Positions 1 through 9,273 of a stretch of DNA of 64,000 nucleotides are shown here, piece after piece. The notes beneath the pieces are model-generated. The model did no database searches. It had not been told where the DNA came from and worked only from the letters and a program-made list of their open reading frames with translations. A program made the position numbers and the translations under genes. Position 1 is the stretch's first letter. Each line of letters starts with the position of its first letter. This DNA comes from Microbacterium sp. SORGH_AS_1204 (GTDB lineage Bacteria; Actinomycetota; Actinomycetes; Actinomycetales; Microbacteriaceae), in assembly GCF_030818935.1 (NCBI RefSeq), contig NZ_JAUTBD010000001.1:868001-932000 (forward strand). Reading direction: 5' to 3'.

Positions 1-578
1 AGCACGGTTGCGCTCCCCGTGCCACCCAGGCGCTCGTCGAGTGCGAGCCAGGCATCGGGCGTCAGCGACAGGACGGGCGTGTGGCTGTAGGAGAGGTCGT
101 CCTGGATCGCCGAAACGGTGAATGCCGAACCGGCGACGCTGACCCGGTCGCCGACCGCGGCGCCCAGCGCCGTCGCGGCGCTGACGGAGACGATGATCTC
201 GTCGGCGCGGCGCGGGGCGGGAACGCCGTGGCCCGCGTCGAGGCCGAATACGGCGACGGCACCGGTGCCCTCGGGCCCCTCCGCCCGCGTCTGTCGGATG
301 CCGATGGGCACGACGCGGTCGACGCCCGGGGCGTTGCGCCACGCGGAGATCGTGTCGCCGTCGATGCTCGAGTCGGCGAAGGTCGGGGCACCTGTTCCGA
401 CGGGCTTCAGCACGAGCCGGTCGCCCGGGAGCGCGAGCACCGCCGAGACGTTCTGGGCGGCCAGGCCGCCGGTGAGGCCGGAGAGGAATCCGACGAGCAG
501 CGTGATGAGGGCGACGACCGCCCCGATGAGGGCGAACCGCCCGCGGGCGAACCGGAGATCGCGCCATGCGACGTACAC
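1..578 (-). CDS. ABC transporter permease, FtsX/MacB type (3' end outside window)
   Basis: Membrane permease of an FtsX/MacB-like ABC exporter; about 192 N-terminal residues lie in the window and the rest runs off the left edge. The start is GTG at 578, preceded by a strong GGAGG box six bases upstream. The protein opens with a basic segment (VYVAWRDLRFARGRF), then a hydrophobic helix (ALIGAVVALITLLVGFLSG), then a long extracytoplasmic domain rich in beta-type sequence, which is the MacB periplasmic-core layout. It is divergent from the sensor-kinase gene, so the two-component system next door may control this exporter. Substrate unknown. The partner ATPase would lie outside the window. Confidence 0.75.
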   Translation of the reverse strand, partial: MYVAWRDLRFARGRFALIGAVVALITLLVGFLSGLTGGLAAQNVSAVLALPGDRLVLKPVGTGAPTFADSSIDGDTISAWRNAPGVDRVVPIGIRQTRAEGPEGTGAVAVFGLDAGHGVPAPRRADEIIVSVSAATALGAAVGDRVSVAGSAFTVSAIQDDLSYSHTPVLSLTPDAWLALDERLGGTGSATV

Positions 579-723
579 GTCGCCTCCTTCCGCCGGTGGA
601 TCTCGCCGGCGTCTTCCACTCTCGTGGCGGGCCACGAAGCGGTCATCGGCGGCTCGGGCGAACTCCGTCTCCACCTTTCGGACGATTCCGCCGCGCCGCG
701 GCATCCGTAGCCTGGACTCCGAC

Positions 724-1917
724 ATGCCCCATCGCACTCTCGCACCGGTCTTCGCCGGCCTCCGCGCCGGACTCCACGTCCTGTTCTGCGCCCTGCTCGC
801 GCTGGTCGTCGTGCGTGTGCTGCTCACGGATGGATCCGTGCGCGCGCTGACGCTGGCGGGGCTGCTCGGTGTCGTGTATCTCGCCGGCCTCTGGCTGGCC
901 CGCGCCCGGCGCACCGACATCGACCACGCCGGCGGGCGGAAGTCGGGGGCGGGTGCCCTCTGGCTCGCGGCGCTCACCGTCGTGTGGGCGGCGCTGATGT
1001 GGTTCGTGCCCGAGGCGGCGTACCTCGTGTTCACGCTGTTCTTCCTCTACCTTCACCTCCTGCCCGGGGCGGCGGGCCCGCTCGCCGTCGTGTCCACCAC
1101 AGCGCTGACGATCGTGGCGTTCGCGGTGCACGGCGGCCTCACCGTGGGCGGGGTCGTGGGCCCGGTGGTCGGTGCGGGCGTGGCCCTGCTGATCGGTCTC
1201 GGCTATGCGGCCCTGGAGCGCCGTGCGGCTGAGCGCGAGGCGCTTCTGGCCGAGTTGCTCGCGACGCGCGACCGGTTGGCCGCGGCGCAACGCGAACAGG
1301 GCGTGCTCGCTGAACGCGCGCGCCTGGCCCGCGAGATCCACGACACCGTTGCGCAGGGGCTGTCGAGCATCCAGATGCTGTTGTACGCGGCGGAGCGGGC
1401 GGATGCCGCCGGTCCCGGCATCGAGCACGTGCGCCTCGCGCGACTCACCGCCGGCGAAGGGCTCGCCGAGGCGCGACGGTTCATCCGCGAACTGGCCCCG
1501 CCCAGCCTTCACAACGGACTCGGCCCAGCCCTGGAACGTCTCGCGGGGGAGTGGGGAGCGCGCGAGGCGCCGGCGGTCACGGTCGACGTGGCGAGCACGG
1601 TGGCGCTGCCGATGGACGCGCAGACCGCCCTGTTGCGTATCGCCCAGGGTGCTCTGGCGAACATCGCGCAGCACGCCCGCGCGGGTCGCGTGAGTATCCG
1701 CCTCCAACCGGTCGGCGACCTGGTGCGCCTCGAGATCGCCGACGACGGAGACGGGTTCGATCCCCGCAGCGCCGCCGTCGCCGCATCCGGAACCGACTCC
1801 TTCGGTCTGCGCGCCATGCGAGAGCGAGTCGACCAGCTCGACGGGCGGCTCGACGTGGTGAGCGCACCCGGCGCCGGAACCACCATCGCGGTGACACTGC
1901 CGGCGGCTGCGCGATGA
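724..1917 (+). CDS. NarL-family sensor histidine kinase
   Basis: Membrane sensor kinase of 397 residues that should phosphorylate the regulator encoded immediately downstream. Several hydrophobic segments fill residues 10-160 (N-terminal sensor region), followed by a coiled linker, the HisKA_3 dimerisation box with phospho-acceptor His206 in [15 protein letters not shown], and a C-terminal HATPase domain with ADDGDGFDP and [10 protein letters not shown]. The ATG at 724 was chosen because the membrane region begins just after it and a TAGCCT -10-like box lies at 708-713, only 10 nt upstream, implying a leaderless or nearly leaderless message. Its stop overlaps the next start by four bases (ATGA), so the two are translationally coupled. 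The signal sensed is unknown. Confidence 0.9.
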   Translation: MPHRTLAPVFAGLRAGLHVLFCALLALVVVRVLLTDGSVRALTLAGLLGVVYLAGLWLARARRTDIDHAGGRKSGAGALWLAALTVVWAALMWFVPEAAYLVFTLFFLYLHLLPGAAGPLAVVSTTALTIVAFAVHGGLTVGGVVGPVVGAGVALLIGLGYAALERRAAEREALLAELLATRDRLAAAQREQGVLAERARLAREIHDTVAQGLSSIQMLLYAAERADAAGPGIEHVRLARLTAGEGLAEARRFIRELAPPSLHNGLGPALERLAGEWGAREAPAVTVDVASTVALPMDAQTALLRIAQGALANIAQHARAGRVSIRLQPVGDLVRLEIADDGDGFDPRSAAVAASGTDSFGLRAMRERVDQLDGRLDVVSAPGAGTTIAVTLPAAAR

Positions 1918-2534
1918 TCCGCGTCGTCATCGCCGACGATCACCCGGTGGTGCGGGCGGGAGTCCGCGCCCTGCTCGATACCGAACCCGACATCGCCGTG
2001 GTGGGCGAAGCGGCGACGCCCGACGAGGCCGTCGCGCTCGCCGAAGAGCTCGGGCCCGAACTCGTGCTCATGGACCTGCAGTTCGGCGACCGCGCCGCCG
2101 GGGCGGAGGCCACCCGACGGCTGCGCGCGCTGGCGGCGCCGCCCTACGTGCTCGTGCTCACCAACTACGACACCGACGGCGACATCCTCGCCGCCGTGGA
2201 GGCGGGGGCGAGTGGATACCTGCTGAAAGACGCGCCTCCCCACGATCTGCTCGCGGGCGTCCGTGCCGCGGCGGCGGGCCAGAGCGCGCTGGCCCCGGCG
2301 ATCGCCGGTCGGCTGCTGGCCCGTCTGCGCGAGCCCCGCGTGACCCTCTCCATCCGCGAGATCGAGGTACTCCGCCTCGTCGCGCGCGGTGCCTCGAACG
2401 CCGAGGTCGCCGGGCGCCTGCACATCACCGATGCCACGGTGAAGTCGCACCTCGCCCACGTCTTCTCCAAGCTCGGTGTCTCCTCGCGCACCGCGGCCGT
2501 GTCCGCGGCGCGCGCGCTCGGCGTCCTGCGCTGA
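1914..2534 (+). CDS. LuxR/NarL-family response regulator
   Basis: DNA-binding response regulator of 206 residues, partner of the upstream kinase. The receiver domain (1-120) shows the acidic pair in [10 protein letters not shown], phospho-acceptor Asp54 in [10 protein letters not shown] and the conserved lysine in [10 protein letters not shown]. The C-terminal LuxR-type HTH (about 140-206) has the typical [15 protein letters not shown] and [26 protein letters not shown] pattern. The start ATG overlaps the kinase stop. The likely target, from context, is the divergent ABC transporter operon, but no operator was identified. A strong hairpin closes the operon at the stop codon. Confidence 0.93.
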   Translation: MIRVVIADDHPVVRAGVRALLDTEPDIAVVGEAATPDEAVALAEELGPELVLMDLQFGDRAAGAEATRRLRALAAPPYVLVLTNYDTDGDILAAVEAGASGYLLKDAPPHDLLAGVRAAAAGQSALAPAIAGRLLARLREPRVTLSIREIEVLRLVARGASNAEVAGRLHITDATVKSHLAHVFSKLGVSSRTAAVSAARALGVLR

Positions 2535-2561
2535 CAGGCCGCCGTTGCGGCGTGTCAGCGC
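2528..2561 (+). terminator. Rho-independent-like hairpin after the two-component operon
   Basis: Inverted repeat GCGCTGACA / TGTCAGCGC with a nested GCCG-ttg-CGGC stem. It begins inside the regulator's last codons and includes its stop codon. No clear U tract follows, as is common in high-GC actinobacteria. Confidence 0.6.
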
Positions 2562-2578
2562 GACATCGGTTCCGTCTC

Positions 2579-2607
2579 GTGACCTGCCCGCGGTGGCGCC
2601 GTACCAT
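2579..2607 (+). promoter_or_regulatory. promoter of the bifunctional-nuclease gene
   Basis: GTGACC at 2579-2584, 17-bp spacer, TACCAT at 2602-2607, then seven bases to the ATG at 2615. The spacing is ideal for a sigma-70 promoter with transcription starting at or next to the start codon, so the mRNA should be leaderless. Confidence 0.6.
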
Positions 2608-2614
2608 GGGGCAC

Positions 2615-3139
2615 ATGATCCGGGTGCGCGTGGTCGGTGTCGCCCTCGATCCGGCGCAGCAGCACGTGATCCTGCTCAAGCCGGTCGATGCCGCCGCCGG
2701 CGGTGCGCGAGTGCTACCGGTCTGGATCGGGGCGCAAGAGGCAATGTCGATCCTCGTCGCCATCGAGGGGAGCGGGTCGCCCCGTCCGCTCGCTCACGAC
2801 CTCATGACGGCCATGCTGGGTGAGCTGTCGGCATCCGTCGATCTCGTGGAGGTGACCCACCTCGACGAGGGAACCTTCCACGCCCGGATAGTGCTGCAGA
2901 CCCCCGCGGGGCCGCGCAGCTTCGACTCGCGACCCTCGGATGCCATCGCCCTCGCCGCCCGCGCAGACGCGCCGATCTGGGTGGCCGAGGCGGTCTTCGC
3001 CGAGGCCGGCGTCCCCGACGACGCCGTGGAACTGCAGGCTCCCGCGAACGAGGGCGCCGACGGCCCCGCCGAAGAGAAGAGCGTCGAGGAGTTCCGCCGG
3101 TTCTTGGACGCTGTCGATCCTGACGATTTCCAGGGCTAG
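2615..3139 (+). CDS. bifunctional nuclease (BFN) domain protein
   Basis: Soluble protein of 174 residues with the BFN/DUF151 fold: the core [16 protein letters not shown] near residue 32, then HDLMTAML, then the [24 protein letters not shown] signature region. The C-terminal 35 residues are acidic and polar ([20 protein letters not shown]), typical of the actinobacterial form. Homologues in mycobacteria are called bifunctional nucleases, and the wider family is linked to nucleic-acid hydrolysis; the physiological role is poorly defined. The start was set at MIRVRVVGV because a promoter-like -10 box lies seven bases upstream and because the family begins here. An upstream in-frame ATG at 2552 would overlap that promoter. 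Confidence 0.85.
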   Translation: MIRVRVVGVALDPAQQHVILLKPVDAAAGGARVLPVWIGAQEAMSILVAIEGSGSPRPLAHDLMTAMLGELSASVDLVEVTHLDEGTFHARIVLQTPAGPRSFDSRPSDAIALAARADAPIWVAEAVFAEAGVPDDAVELQAPANEGADGPAEEKSVEEFRRFLDAVDPDDFQG

Positions 3140-3224
3140 CACCGATGACCGGTGCCGCCGGGCGCTCCTAGACTCGCCAAGGGGCCGCGTCGCGCGGCTC
3201 CGATCCACGACGAACGGGGAACCA

Positions 3225-4286
3225 ATGCAACTCGCCATGGTCGGACTCGGACGAATGGGCGCCAACATCGTCCGCAGACTCATGAGAGACGGTCACGACT
3301 GCGTCGTCTTCGACGTGAATCAGGATGCCGTGGCGTCACTGGTGGCGGAGGGCGCGACCGGGGCGACGAGCATCGCCGATCTCGCCTCGAAGCTGCAGAA
3401 GCCCCGCGCCGTGTGGTTGATGATTCCCGCCGGGCTGACCGGCAAGGTCGTCGACCAGGTCGCCGACGTCCTCGAGCCGGGCGACATCATCATCGACGGG
3501 GGCAACTCGAACTACCGCGACGACGTGCGTCGGGCGAAGAAGCTCGACGACACCGGCATCCATTACGTCGACGTGGGAACCAGCGGCGGCGTCTTCGGCC
3601 TCGAGCGGGGCTACTGCCTCATGGTCGGCGGTCACGAGGAGGCCGTCGCGCACCTCGAGCCGGTGCTTCGCACGATCGCGCCCGGACCGGGGGAGGTCGA
3701 GCGGACCCCCGGCCGCACCGGCGACTACACCACCGAGGAACGCGGCTACCTGCACTGCGGTCCCTCGGGTGCGGGGCACTTCGTGAAGATGGTGCACAAC
3801 GGCATCGAATACGGCATCATGGCCGCGCTCGCCGAGGGCTTGAACGTGCTCAACAACGCCGATGCGGGCCTGCACCAGGGCGAGCACTCCGCAGAGGTCG
3901 CCCCCCTGGAAGAGCCCGAGTACTACCAGTTCGACATCGACACGGCCCGCGTCACCGAACTCTGGCGGCGGGGCTCGGTCATCTCGTCGTGGCTGCTCGA
4001 TCTGACCGCTGCGGCGCTCGCGCAGAACCCCACGCTCGACGGTCTCGCCGGTCGCGTGTCCGATTCGGGCGAAGGGCGCTGGACGGTGAAGGCCGCGGTC
4101 GACACGGGCGTTCCGGTACCGGTGCTGGCCGCATCGCTATTCGAGCGCTTCGCCTCGCGCGGCGAGGATCACTTCGCCAACCAGGTGCTCTCGGCGATGC
4201 GTCTGCAGTTCGGCGGCCATCAAGAACTGCCGGCCGGTGACGTGCTCGAAGCGGGTCAGAAGAAGGCCGAGAGCGGCCGCGACTGA
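3225..4286 (+). CDS. gnd: 6-phosphogluconate dehydrogenase (decarboxylating)
   Basis: Oxidises 6-phosphogluconate to ribulose-5-phosphate and CO2 in the oxidative pentose phosphate pathway. The 353-residue length fits the short, GndA-like family rather than the 470-residue enterobacterial form. The N-terminal Rossmann motif [11 protein letters not shown] (6-16) and the [10 protein letters not shown] box (91-100) bind the nucleotide and substrate. The catalytic segment [19 protein letters not shown] carries Lys188, Asn192 and Glu195. A CGGGGA Shine-Dalgarno sequence lies six bases before the ATG. The gene appears to be single; its 3' end is 10 bases from the oppositely oriented pilin-like gene. 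Confidence 0.95.
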   Translation: MQLAMVGLGRMGANIVRRLMRDGHDCVVFDVNQDAVASLVAEGATGATSIADLASKLQKPRAVWLMIPAGLTGKVVDQVADVLEPGDIIIDGGNSNYRDDVRRAKKLDDTGIHYVDVGTSGGVFGLERGYCLMVGGHEEAVAHLEPVLRTIAPGPGEVERTPGRTGDYTTEERGYLHCGPSGAGHFVKMVHNGIEYGIMAALAEGLNVLNNADAGLHQGEHSAEVAPLEEPEYYQFDIDTARVTELWRRGSVISSWLLDLTAAALAQNPTLDGLAGRVSDSGEGRWTVKAAVDTGVPVPVLAASLFERFASRGEDHFANQVLSAMRLQFGGHQELPAGDVLEAGQKKAESGRD

Positions 4287-4296
4287 CGTCGTCGGC

Positions 4297-4824
4297 TCAG
4301 CGTTCCAGCAGGATCTGACACACGAACAGGCCCCCGCCGTCGCGCCACACTTCGACGGTGGGGGCCTCGCACGTGCCGTTCTCGGCGGTGAGCAGGCGAA
4401 CCCCGGTCTCGTCGTACAGGGCATATGGTCCGACCGTGCCGCGCACCGGGGTGGTCGCGCCCCGGGGCAGTTCGGAGACCGAGGAGAGGGCGTCCATCAG
4501 GGGCGCGCTGGCCTCTTCGGTGTAGTACGTCGTGCTGTCGTAGTCGCGGCAGTTGGCCGTGCCGCCGGTGCCGACGGGGAAGCCGTCGCCCAGGCAGTAG
4601 CCGCCGAACGACATGTCGGGGAGGGACCCGTTCGCCGCCCGGTAGCGCTCGAACACCTCCTGCCACTGCACGAGTCGCTGCGATGCCTCGGCGTTCTGAT
4701 CGACCGGCTGAGCGAGCAGCCAGGCGAGCCAGCCCACGGCCCCGGCGATGCAGACGCCGGAGATCGCGAGCGCGGCCACGGCCGCGGGGTGAAGGCGGGC
4801 GCGGGTGGGGGACTTCTCTGACAT
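4297..4824 (-). CDS. membrane-anchored secreted protein, pilin-like architecture
   Basis: Protein of 175 residues, not assigned to a family with certainty. A short basic N-terminus is followed by one hydrophobic helix (about 13-40, AAVAALAISGVCIAGAVGWL), then an amphipathic stretch QRLVQWQEVFERYRAANGSLPD and a soluble domain with four cysteines. A single N-terminal helix running into a segment like FERYRAANGSLPD resembles type IV pilin and pseudopilin folds (compare GspG), but I see no prepilin-peptidase site and no secretion genes nearby. The start ATG at 4824 places the charged residues directly before the helix. It is divergent from rnhA. Confidence 0.6.
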   Translation of the reverse strand: MSEKSPTRARLHPAAVAALAISGVCIAGAVGWLAWLLAQPVDQNAEASQRLVQWQEVFERYRAANGSLPDMSFGGYCLGDGFPVGTGGTANCRDYDSTTYYTEEASAPLMDALSSVSELPRGATTPVRGTVGPYALYDETGVRLLTAENGTCEAPTVEVWRDGGGLFVCQILLER

Positions 4825-4991
4825 GACGGCGGACCTTCCCGGGGTGGCGAGCGCAAGGGCGAGGGCGCCAGAGTGGCACAGGCGCGTCCATGCGTCCGCG
4901 GGGGCGGCGGCGCCGGGCACGCGACCGCGTGTGGCTTCACCCGCGTGGTCACCCGACACGGGTGGTGCGTCGGGCGCGAGAGACTAGAGGG

Positions 4992-5558
4992 ATGAGCTCC
5001 TCCTCGGCATCCGGCTCCTCCGACCGCTACGTCGTCGCCACCGACGGCGCGTGCAAGGGCAACCCCGGACCGGCCGGGTGGGCCTGGGTCGGGGAGGACG
5101 GCCATTGGGCGGCGGGCTCGATCCCCTCGGGGACGAACAACATCGGCGAACTCCTCGGCCTGCTGTACGCCATCACCGATCACGCCGACGTGCGCGAGCT
5201 GGTCGTGCAGGCCGACTCGAAGTACGCCATCGATACGTACTCGTCGTGGATGGACGGCCACCGCCGCCGCGGGTGGGTGACGAGTGCGAAGAAGCCCGTC
5301 GCCAATCAGGGCATCCTCGAAGCGCTCATCGCGGCGCGCGACGCACGGCGGGCGGCGGGACTGCCCGATGTCGTGCTCGAGCACGTGCGCGGGCACAGCG
5401 GTCATGTGCTGAACTCGTGGGCCGACGAACGCGCCGTCCGAGCGTCGCAGCACGCGGCCAAGGGTGAGGAATTGATCTGGACGTCGCTCCGCGGCCTCGA
5501 CACGCTCGACGTGTCGTCGGCGCCGCCGCGTTCGGCGGCCGACCGCAACGGGCGCTAG
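4992..5558 (+). CDS. rnhA: ribonuclease HI
   Basis: Degrades the RNA strand of RNA-DNA hybrids. The 188-residue protein contains the catalytic acidic residues in order: Asp18 in ATDGACKGNPGPAG, Glu53 in NNIGELLGLLYAI, Asp75 in QADSKYAI, and a fourth Asp in SWADERAV near residue 146. The HVRGHSGHVLN loop is the conserved histidine-containing region. The first 10 residues are serine-rich and probably disordered; the last 25 are also outside the fold. The ATG at 4992 follows an AGAGGG box. It is transcribed away from the pilin-like gene. Confidence 0.93.
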   Translation: MSSSSASGSSDRYVVATDGACKGNPGPAGWAWVGEDGHWAAGSIPSGTNNIGELLGLLYAITDHADVRELVVQADSKYAIDTYSSWMDGHRRRGWVTSAKKPVANQGILEALIAARDARRAAGLPDVVLEHVRGHSGHVLNSWADERAVRASQHAAKGEELIWTSLRGLDTLDVSSAPPRSAADRNGR

Positions 5559-5636
5559 CCGCGGCATCCGGGAGGGCGTCGCGCCGATCGGCTCCGCGCC
5601 CGTGTGGACGAGCCCCGTCCGGCCGATAACCGCATC

Positions 5637-5657
5637 TTCGGTGCGCCCTGCGCAACA
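5637..5657 (+). promoter_or_regulatory. candidate IclR operator at the iclR promoter
   Basis: Imperfect inverted repeat TTCGGTGC-N5-GCGCAACA with the same arm length and 5-bp spacing as the motifs in front of gbcA and betA. It lies just upstream of a TAGTCT -10-like box (5664-5669), consistent with autoregulation. Confidence 0.5.
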
Positions 5658-5695
5658 GTCGCATAGTCTGGTCTTCCGCGACCCCAGGAGTAGGT

Positions 5696-6490
5696 ATGAC
5701 GAACGCAGACGGCACCGATGATCTCGGCGGTGCCGGGGGCACGGTCCAGTCGGTGGACCGGGCTATCCAGATTCTGGAGATGTTGGCCGACGCATCGTCG
5801 CTCGGGGTGAGCGAGATCTCGCGACGCCTGGGCGTGCACCGGTCGACCGCGTTCCGGCTGCTCGCGACTCTCGAAGCGCGCAACCTCGTCGAGCAGGAAG
5901 AGCGCCGGGGGACGTACCAACTCGGCTTCGGCGTCTTGCGCCTGGCGGGGCGGATCACGGCGCGCATGGACATCGTCAAGGATGCCCAGCAGGTGTGCGA
6001 CGAGCTCACCAACGAACTCAACGAGACCAGCAACGTCGCCATCTTCGACAACGGCGCGGCCGTCAACGTCTCGCAGGCCACCGGAACGCGTCTGGTCTCG
6101 GTCACGCGTCAGTACGTCGGTCAGCGCACCCCCCTGCACGCCACCTCGACCGGAAAGGTGCTGCTCGCGCACGCTCCCGCCGACGTCGTGCGCCACGCGC
6201 TGTCGCAGCCCCTCGAGCAGTGCACCGGGAACACGCTCACGTCTCCCGCTGCGCTCGAAGCGCACCTGGAACTGGTGCGCGAACGCGGGTGGGCCGCCGC
6301 GGCGGAGGAGTGGGAGTACGACACGAACGCCCTCGCCGTGCCGGTCTCGGGTCAGGACGGATCGGTGGTGGCGGCGCTGAGCATCACCGCGCCGAGCTTC
6401 CGGATGCCGGAGGCGTCGTTCCCCGGACTGGTCGACGTCTTGAAGCGTCACGCTCGTCAGCTGGGCGCGCGCCTGGGTGCGGCCGTCTGA
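5696..6490 (+). CDS. IclR-family transcriptional regulator
   Basis: Regulator of 264 residues. The N-terminal winged HTH (about 17-78) reads VQSVDRAIQILEMLADA then LGVSEISRRLGVHRSTAFRLLATLEARNLVEQ, the canonical IclR arrangement. The C-terminal effector domain (about 90-260) contains DELTNELNETSNVAIFDNG and the LHATSTGKVLLAH helix. A clean AGGAG box precedes the ATG. It stands directly upstream of gbcAB, and a shared 21-bp inverted repeat occurs at its own promoter and at those of gbcA and betA, so I infer that it represses choline/betaine catabolism. The ligand is probably a pathway intermediate, but nothing in the sequence identifies it. Confidence 0.92.
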   Translation: MTNADGTDDLGGAGGTVQSVDRAIQILEMLADASSLGVSEISRRLGVHRSTAFRLLATLEARNLVEQEERRGTYQLGFGVLRLAGRITARMDIVKDAQQVCDELTNELNETSNVAIFDNGAAVNVSQATGTRLVSVTRQYVGQRTPLHATSTGKVLLAHAPADVVRHALSQPLEQCTGNTLTSPAALEAHLELVRERGWAAAAEEWEYDTNALAVPVSGQDGSVVAALSITAPSFRMPEASFPGLVDVLKRHARQLGARLGAAV

Positions 6491-6571
6491 CCCGGATCCC
6501 CCGTGATTTCGCGGTGAGATGTCGCGAATGTTTCGGTCGAGAGAAGAATCGCGATCCTCGGGCGCGCGGCG

Positions 6572-6601
6572 TTGACACCTCGCCGCGGGCGCGGTGATGA
6601 T
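6572..6601 (+). promoter_or_regulatory. gbcA promoter
   Basis: Consensus TTGACA at 6572-6577, 18-bp spacer and GATGAT at 6596-6601. Transcription would start near 6608, inside the candidate operator at 6607-6627. Confidence 0.55.
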
Positions 6602-6606
6602 CATCG

Positions 6607-6627
6607 TGTTGAGCGTAATGCGCAACA
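6607..6627 (+). promoter_or_regulatory. candidate IclR operator over the gbcA start site
   Basis: Inverted repeat TGTTGAGC-N5-GCGCAACA with seven of eight arm positions complementary, directly downstream of the gbcA -10 box. A protein bound here would block initiation, so repression is the likely mode. Confidence 0.65.
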
Positions 6628-6708
6628 TGTCGCGTCATGCGCGCGACAGTTCTCAACCCTGAAGCGTCGCAGCCCCGGCCCGGCGCGGTCCCGTCGAAGG
6701 ATCACGAG

Positions 6709-7986
6709 ATGCCCGCTACCGTCGTCCGCCACCAGGACAATGTGACCACCCGTCGCCTGATCGCCGAGCGCAAGCCCGGCCACAGTCTGCCGGCGCCGTT
6801 CTATACCAGCGACGAGATCTTCGACCTCGATCTCGACGCGATCTTCGGTCAGCACTGGATCTTCGTCGCCTCCGAGGCGGAGATCCGCGAGCCCGGCGAC
6901 TACGTCACCGTCGAATTCGGAAAGACCTCCCTGCTCGTCATCCGCGACGACGACGAGAACGTGCAGGTGCTGCACAACGTGTGTCGCCACCGCGGTGCTC
7001 GCATCCTCACCCCCGGGTCGGGCTCCGTCGGCAACCTCGTCTGCGGTTACCACCAGTGGACCTACAAGCCCGACGGCACGCTCATCTGGGCGGCATCCGC
7101 GGCCGACGATTTCGACACAAGCTGCCACAACCTGCGCAAGGTGGCGTTCCGCTCGATCGCGGGCCTCATCTACGTCAACCTCTCGGACGAGCCGAACGAC
7201 GACATCGACGAGGTGGCATCCATCGTGGCGCCCTACTTCGAGCAGCACCAGCTCAAGCGTGCCAAGGTCGCCAAGCAGATCGACCTCATCGAGCTCGGCA
7301 ACTGGAAGCTCACGATGGAGAACAACCGGGAGTGCTACCACTGCGACATGCACCCCGAGCTCGGCTGCACGTACTTCATCACGTGGGGCTACCCCGAGGA
7401 TGCGATCCCGCCGCACCTGCAGGAGACGCACGAGCGGTACCTGTCGGCCGAGGCCGAGCTCGAGCACAAATGCGTCGAGCGCGGGCTCCCCTTCGAGGGG
7501 ATCGAGCAGCTCGACACCCGCACGATGGGCTTCCGCGTGCAGCGCGAAGCGCTCGACGGTGAGGGCGAGTCGTACAGCATGACGGGCGCGAAGCTCGTGA
7601 ACAAGCTCCTGGGCGACTTCGACGACGCCAAGCTCGGCCGTCTGTCGATGCACACGCAGCCGAACTTCTGGTGTCACTTCATGGCCGACCACGCCATCAC
7701 CTTCGCGGTGCTGCCGATCGCACCCGGTCGCACGCTCGTGCGTACCACGTGGCTCGTGCACGAGGACGCCGTCGAGGGCGTCGACTACAACGTCGACGAC
7801 CTCACGTACGTGTGGCGTGAGACCAACGCGCAGGATGCCGCGTTCGTCGAGCTCGCGCAGCGCGGCGTCACCGACCCGGCGTACATCCCGGGGCCGTACG
7901 TGCCGAGCGAGTACCAGGTCGACGCGTTCTGCAACTGGTACATCGACAAGCTCAACGTGCACCTGGATGCCGAGGGCGCGGAGTGA
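6709..7986 (+). CDS. gbcA: glycine betaine monooxygenase, Rieske oxygenase subunit
   Basis: Oxygenase component that removes one N-methyl group from glycine betaine, giving dimethylglycine and formaldehyde. The 425-residue protein has the Rieske [2Fe-2S] ligands Cys92-x-His94 and Cys112-x2-His115 (CRHRGAR and CGYHQW) and the mononuclear iron ligands His211 and His215 in MENNRECYHCDMH. The bridging position that is aspartate in ring-hydroxylating dioxygenases is Glu208, as in carnitine and betaine Rieske enzymes, which supports a quaternary-amine substrate. The start at 6709 has AAGGA seven bases upstream; an ATG at 6637 lacks one. Its stop overlaps the reductase start by four bases. Carnitine or stachydrine oxygenase are the alternatives; the neighbouring genes favour betaine. 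Confidence 0.88.
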   Translation: MPATVVRHQDNVTTRRLIAERKPGHSLPAPFYTSDEIFDLDLDAIFGQHWIFVASEAEIREPGDYVTVEFGKTSLLVIRDDDENVQVLHNVCRHRGARILTPGSGSVGNLVCGYHQWTYKPDGTLIWAASAADDFDTSCHNLRKVAFRSIAGLIYVNLSDEPNDDIDEVASIVAPYFEQHQLKRAKVAKQIDLIELGNWKLTMENNRECYHCDMHPELGCTYFITWGYPEDAIPPHLQETHERYLSAEAELEHKCVERGLPFEGIEQLDTRTMGFRVQREALDGEGESYSMTGAKLVNKLLGDFDDAKLGRLSMHTQPNFWCHFMADHAITFAVLPIAPGRTLVRTTWLVHEDAVEGVDYNVDDLTYVWRETNAQDAAFVELAQRGVTDPAYIPGPYVPSEYQVDAFCNWYIDKLNVHLDAEGAE

Positions 7987-9062
7987 CCGCCGTCTTCGCG
8001 CCGGGCGCGCTGCTGCACGATCACGACCGCTGGGACGACGACCCCTCGCCCCGGATGCTGCGCTGCTCGCGCATTCTCGCGCGCACCCCGCACATCTCGA
8101 CATTCGAGTTCGTCTCGGATGACCGCCGGGCGCTGCCCCGCGCGGCCGGCCAGTACGTCACCGTGAGCGCCGACATCGACGGCGAGCGCGTGAGCCGCTG
8201 CTACACCGTCAGCTCACCTCCGACCCGCCCGTATTCGGTGCAGCTCACGGTCAAACGTGAGGCCGACGGAGTGTTCTCGCGCTGGCTGCACGACACCCTG
8301 CGCGTCGGCGACCGTCTCGAGCTGAGCGGTCCGGCGGGCGAGTTCTCCACCGCGTTCCACCCGGCGGACCGTGTGCTGCTGCTGGCCGCGGGCGTCGGGA
8401 TCACGCCGATGATCGCGGTGCTCGAGGCCCTGCACGACCTCGGCGACGGCACCGACGCGGTGCTGCTGCACAACTCGCACGACCCGGAGTCCGTGGTGTT
8501 CGCGCGCGAGCTGGAGGCCCTGGCGAACGGCAATGACACGATCCGTGTCGTCCAGGCCGTCTCGGTCGACCCCGCCGGCACATGGGCGGGTCCCGTCGGG
8601 CGACTGGATGCCGAGATGCTCACGCAGCACGTGCCCGACCTCACCACGCGCGAGGTGTTCGTCTGCGGTCCCGACGCGTACATGCAGCACGCCGTCGCGT
8701 TGCTGGAGGAGCTGGGTGTGCCCGCCGAGCGCATCCACGTCGAGTCGTTCGTGCTCGCTGAGATCGCCCCGCCCGAGGTCAATGACACCCAGGGCGCGCC
8801 TGGTCACACCGTGAGCTTCGCGCGCAGCGGCAAGAGCGTCGTCATCGCCGAGGGCGAGACCGTTCTGCAGGCGGCGAAGCAGGTCGGCATCCGGATCATG
8901 ACCTCGTGTCAGAACGGTCTGTGCGGCACGTGCAAGATCGTGAAGATCGCGGGCGAGGTCGACATCGCGCACAACGGCGGTATCCGCCAGCGCGAGATCG
9001 ACGCCGGCAAGATCCTCGCCTGCTGCTCACGGCCGAAGGGGCCGGTGGAGGTCGACGCCTGA
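7983..9062 (+). CDS. gbcB: glycine betaine monooxygenase, ferredoxin-reductase subunit
   Basis: Supplies electrons from NAD(P)H to the Rieske subunit. The 359-residue protein has an FAD-binding domain (RCYTVSSPP, residues 72-80), an NAD-binding domain (LLLAAGVGITPM near 132-143, VFVCGPDAYM near 225-234) and a C-terminal plant-type [2Fe-2S] domain with Cys309, Cys314, Cys317 and Cys347 (C-x4-C-x2-C-x29-C). The start is GTG at 7983 in a GTGA overlap with the gbcA stop, showing translational coupling. The domain order is that of the GbcB/CntB reductases. No other electron carrier is needed for this pair. Confidence 0.9.
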   Translation: MTAVFAPGALLHDHDRWDDDPSPRMLRCSRILARTPHISTFEFVSDDRRALPRAAGQYVTVSADIDGERVSRCYTVSSPPTRPYSVQLTVKREADGVFSRWLHDTLRVGDRLELSGPAGEFSTAFHPADRVLLLAAGVGITPMIAVLEALHDLGDGTDAVLLHNSHDPESVVFARELEALANGNDTIRVVQAVSVDPAGTWAGPVGRLDAEMLTQHVPDLTTREVFVCGPDAYMQHAVALLEELGVPAERIHVESFVLAEIAPPEVNDTQGAPGHTVSFARSGKSVVIAEGETVLQAAKQVGIRIMTSCQNGLCGTCKIVKIAGEVDIAHNGGIRQREIDAGKILACCSRPKGPVEVDA

Positions 9063-9273
9063 GTGCCGGAGCGCGCGACGAGTTGCGCGACCTCCAGGTG
9101 ATATCGACGGCCGGCTCTCACGCTGGGGTCGGCATCCGAGGTGATTCTCGTGGGGACGTCCGCGTCATCGCGTCGGAGGCCGCGTCGCTGAATGGCGAGA
9201 AAACGCCCGGATCGCATTCTGCACAGGTGCACGGCCGCACATTCGCCATTTCGCTTTTGGTACATTCGCGTGC

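Noticed and set aside
9063..9273. Coding sequence or RNA between gbcB and the 105-residue gene
   Set aside because: No start with a ribosome site, no stem-loop of note; only the -10 box at 9261 is recognisable.
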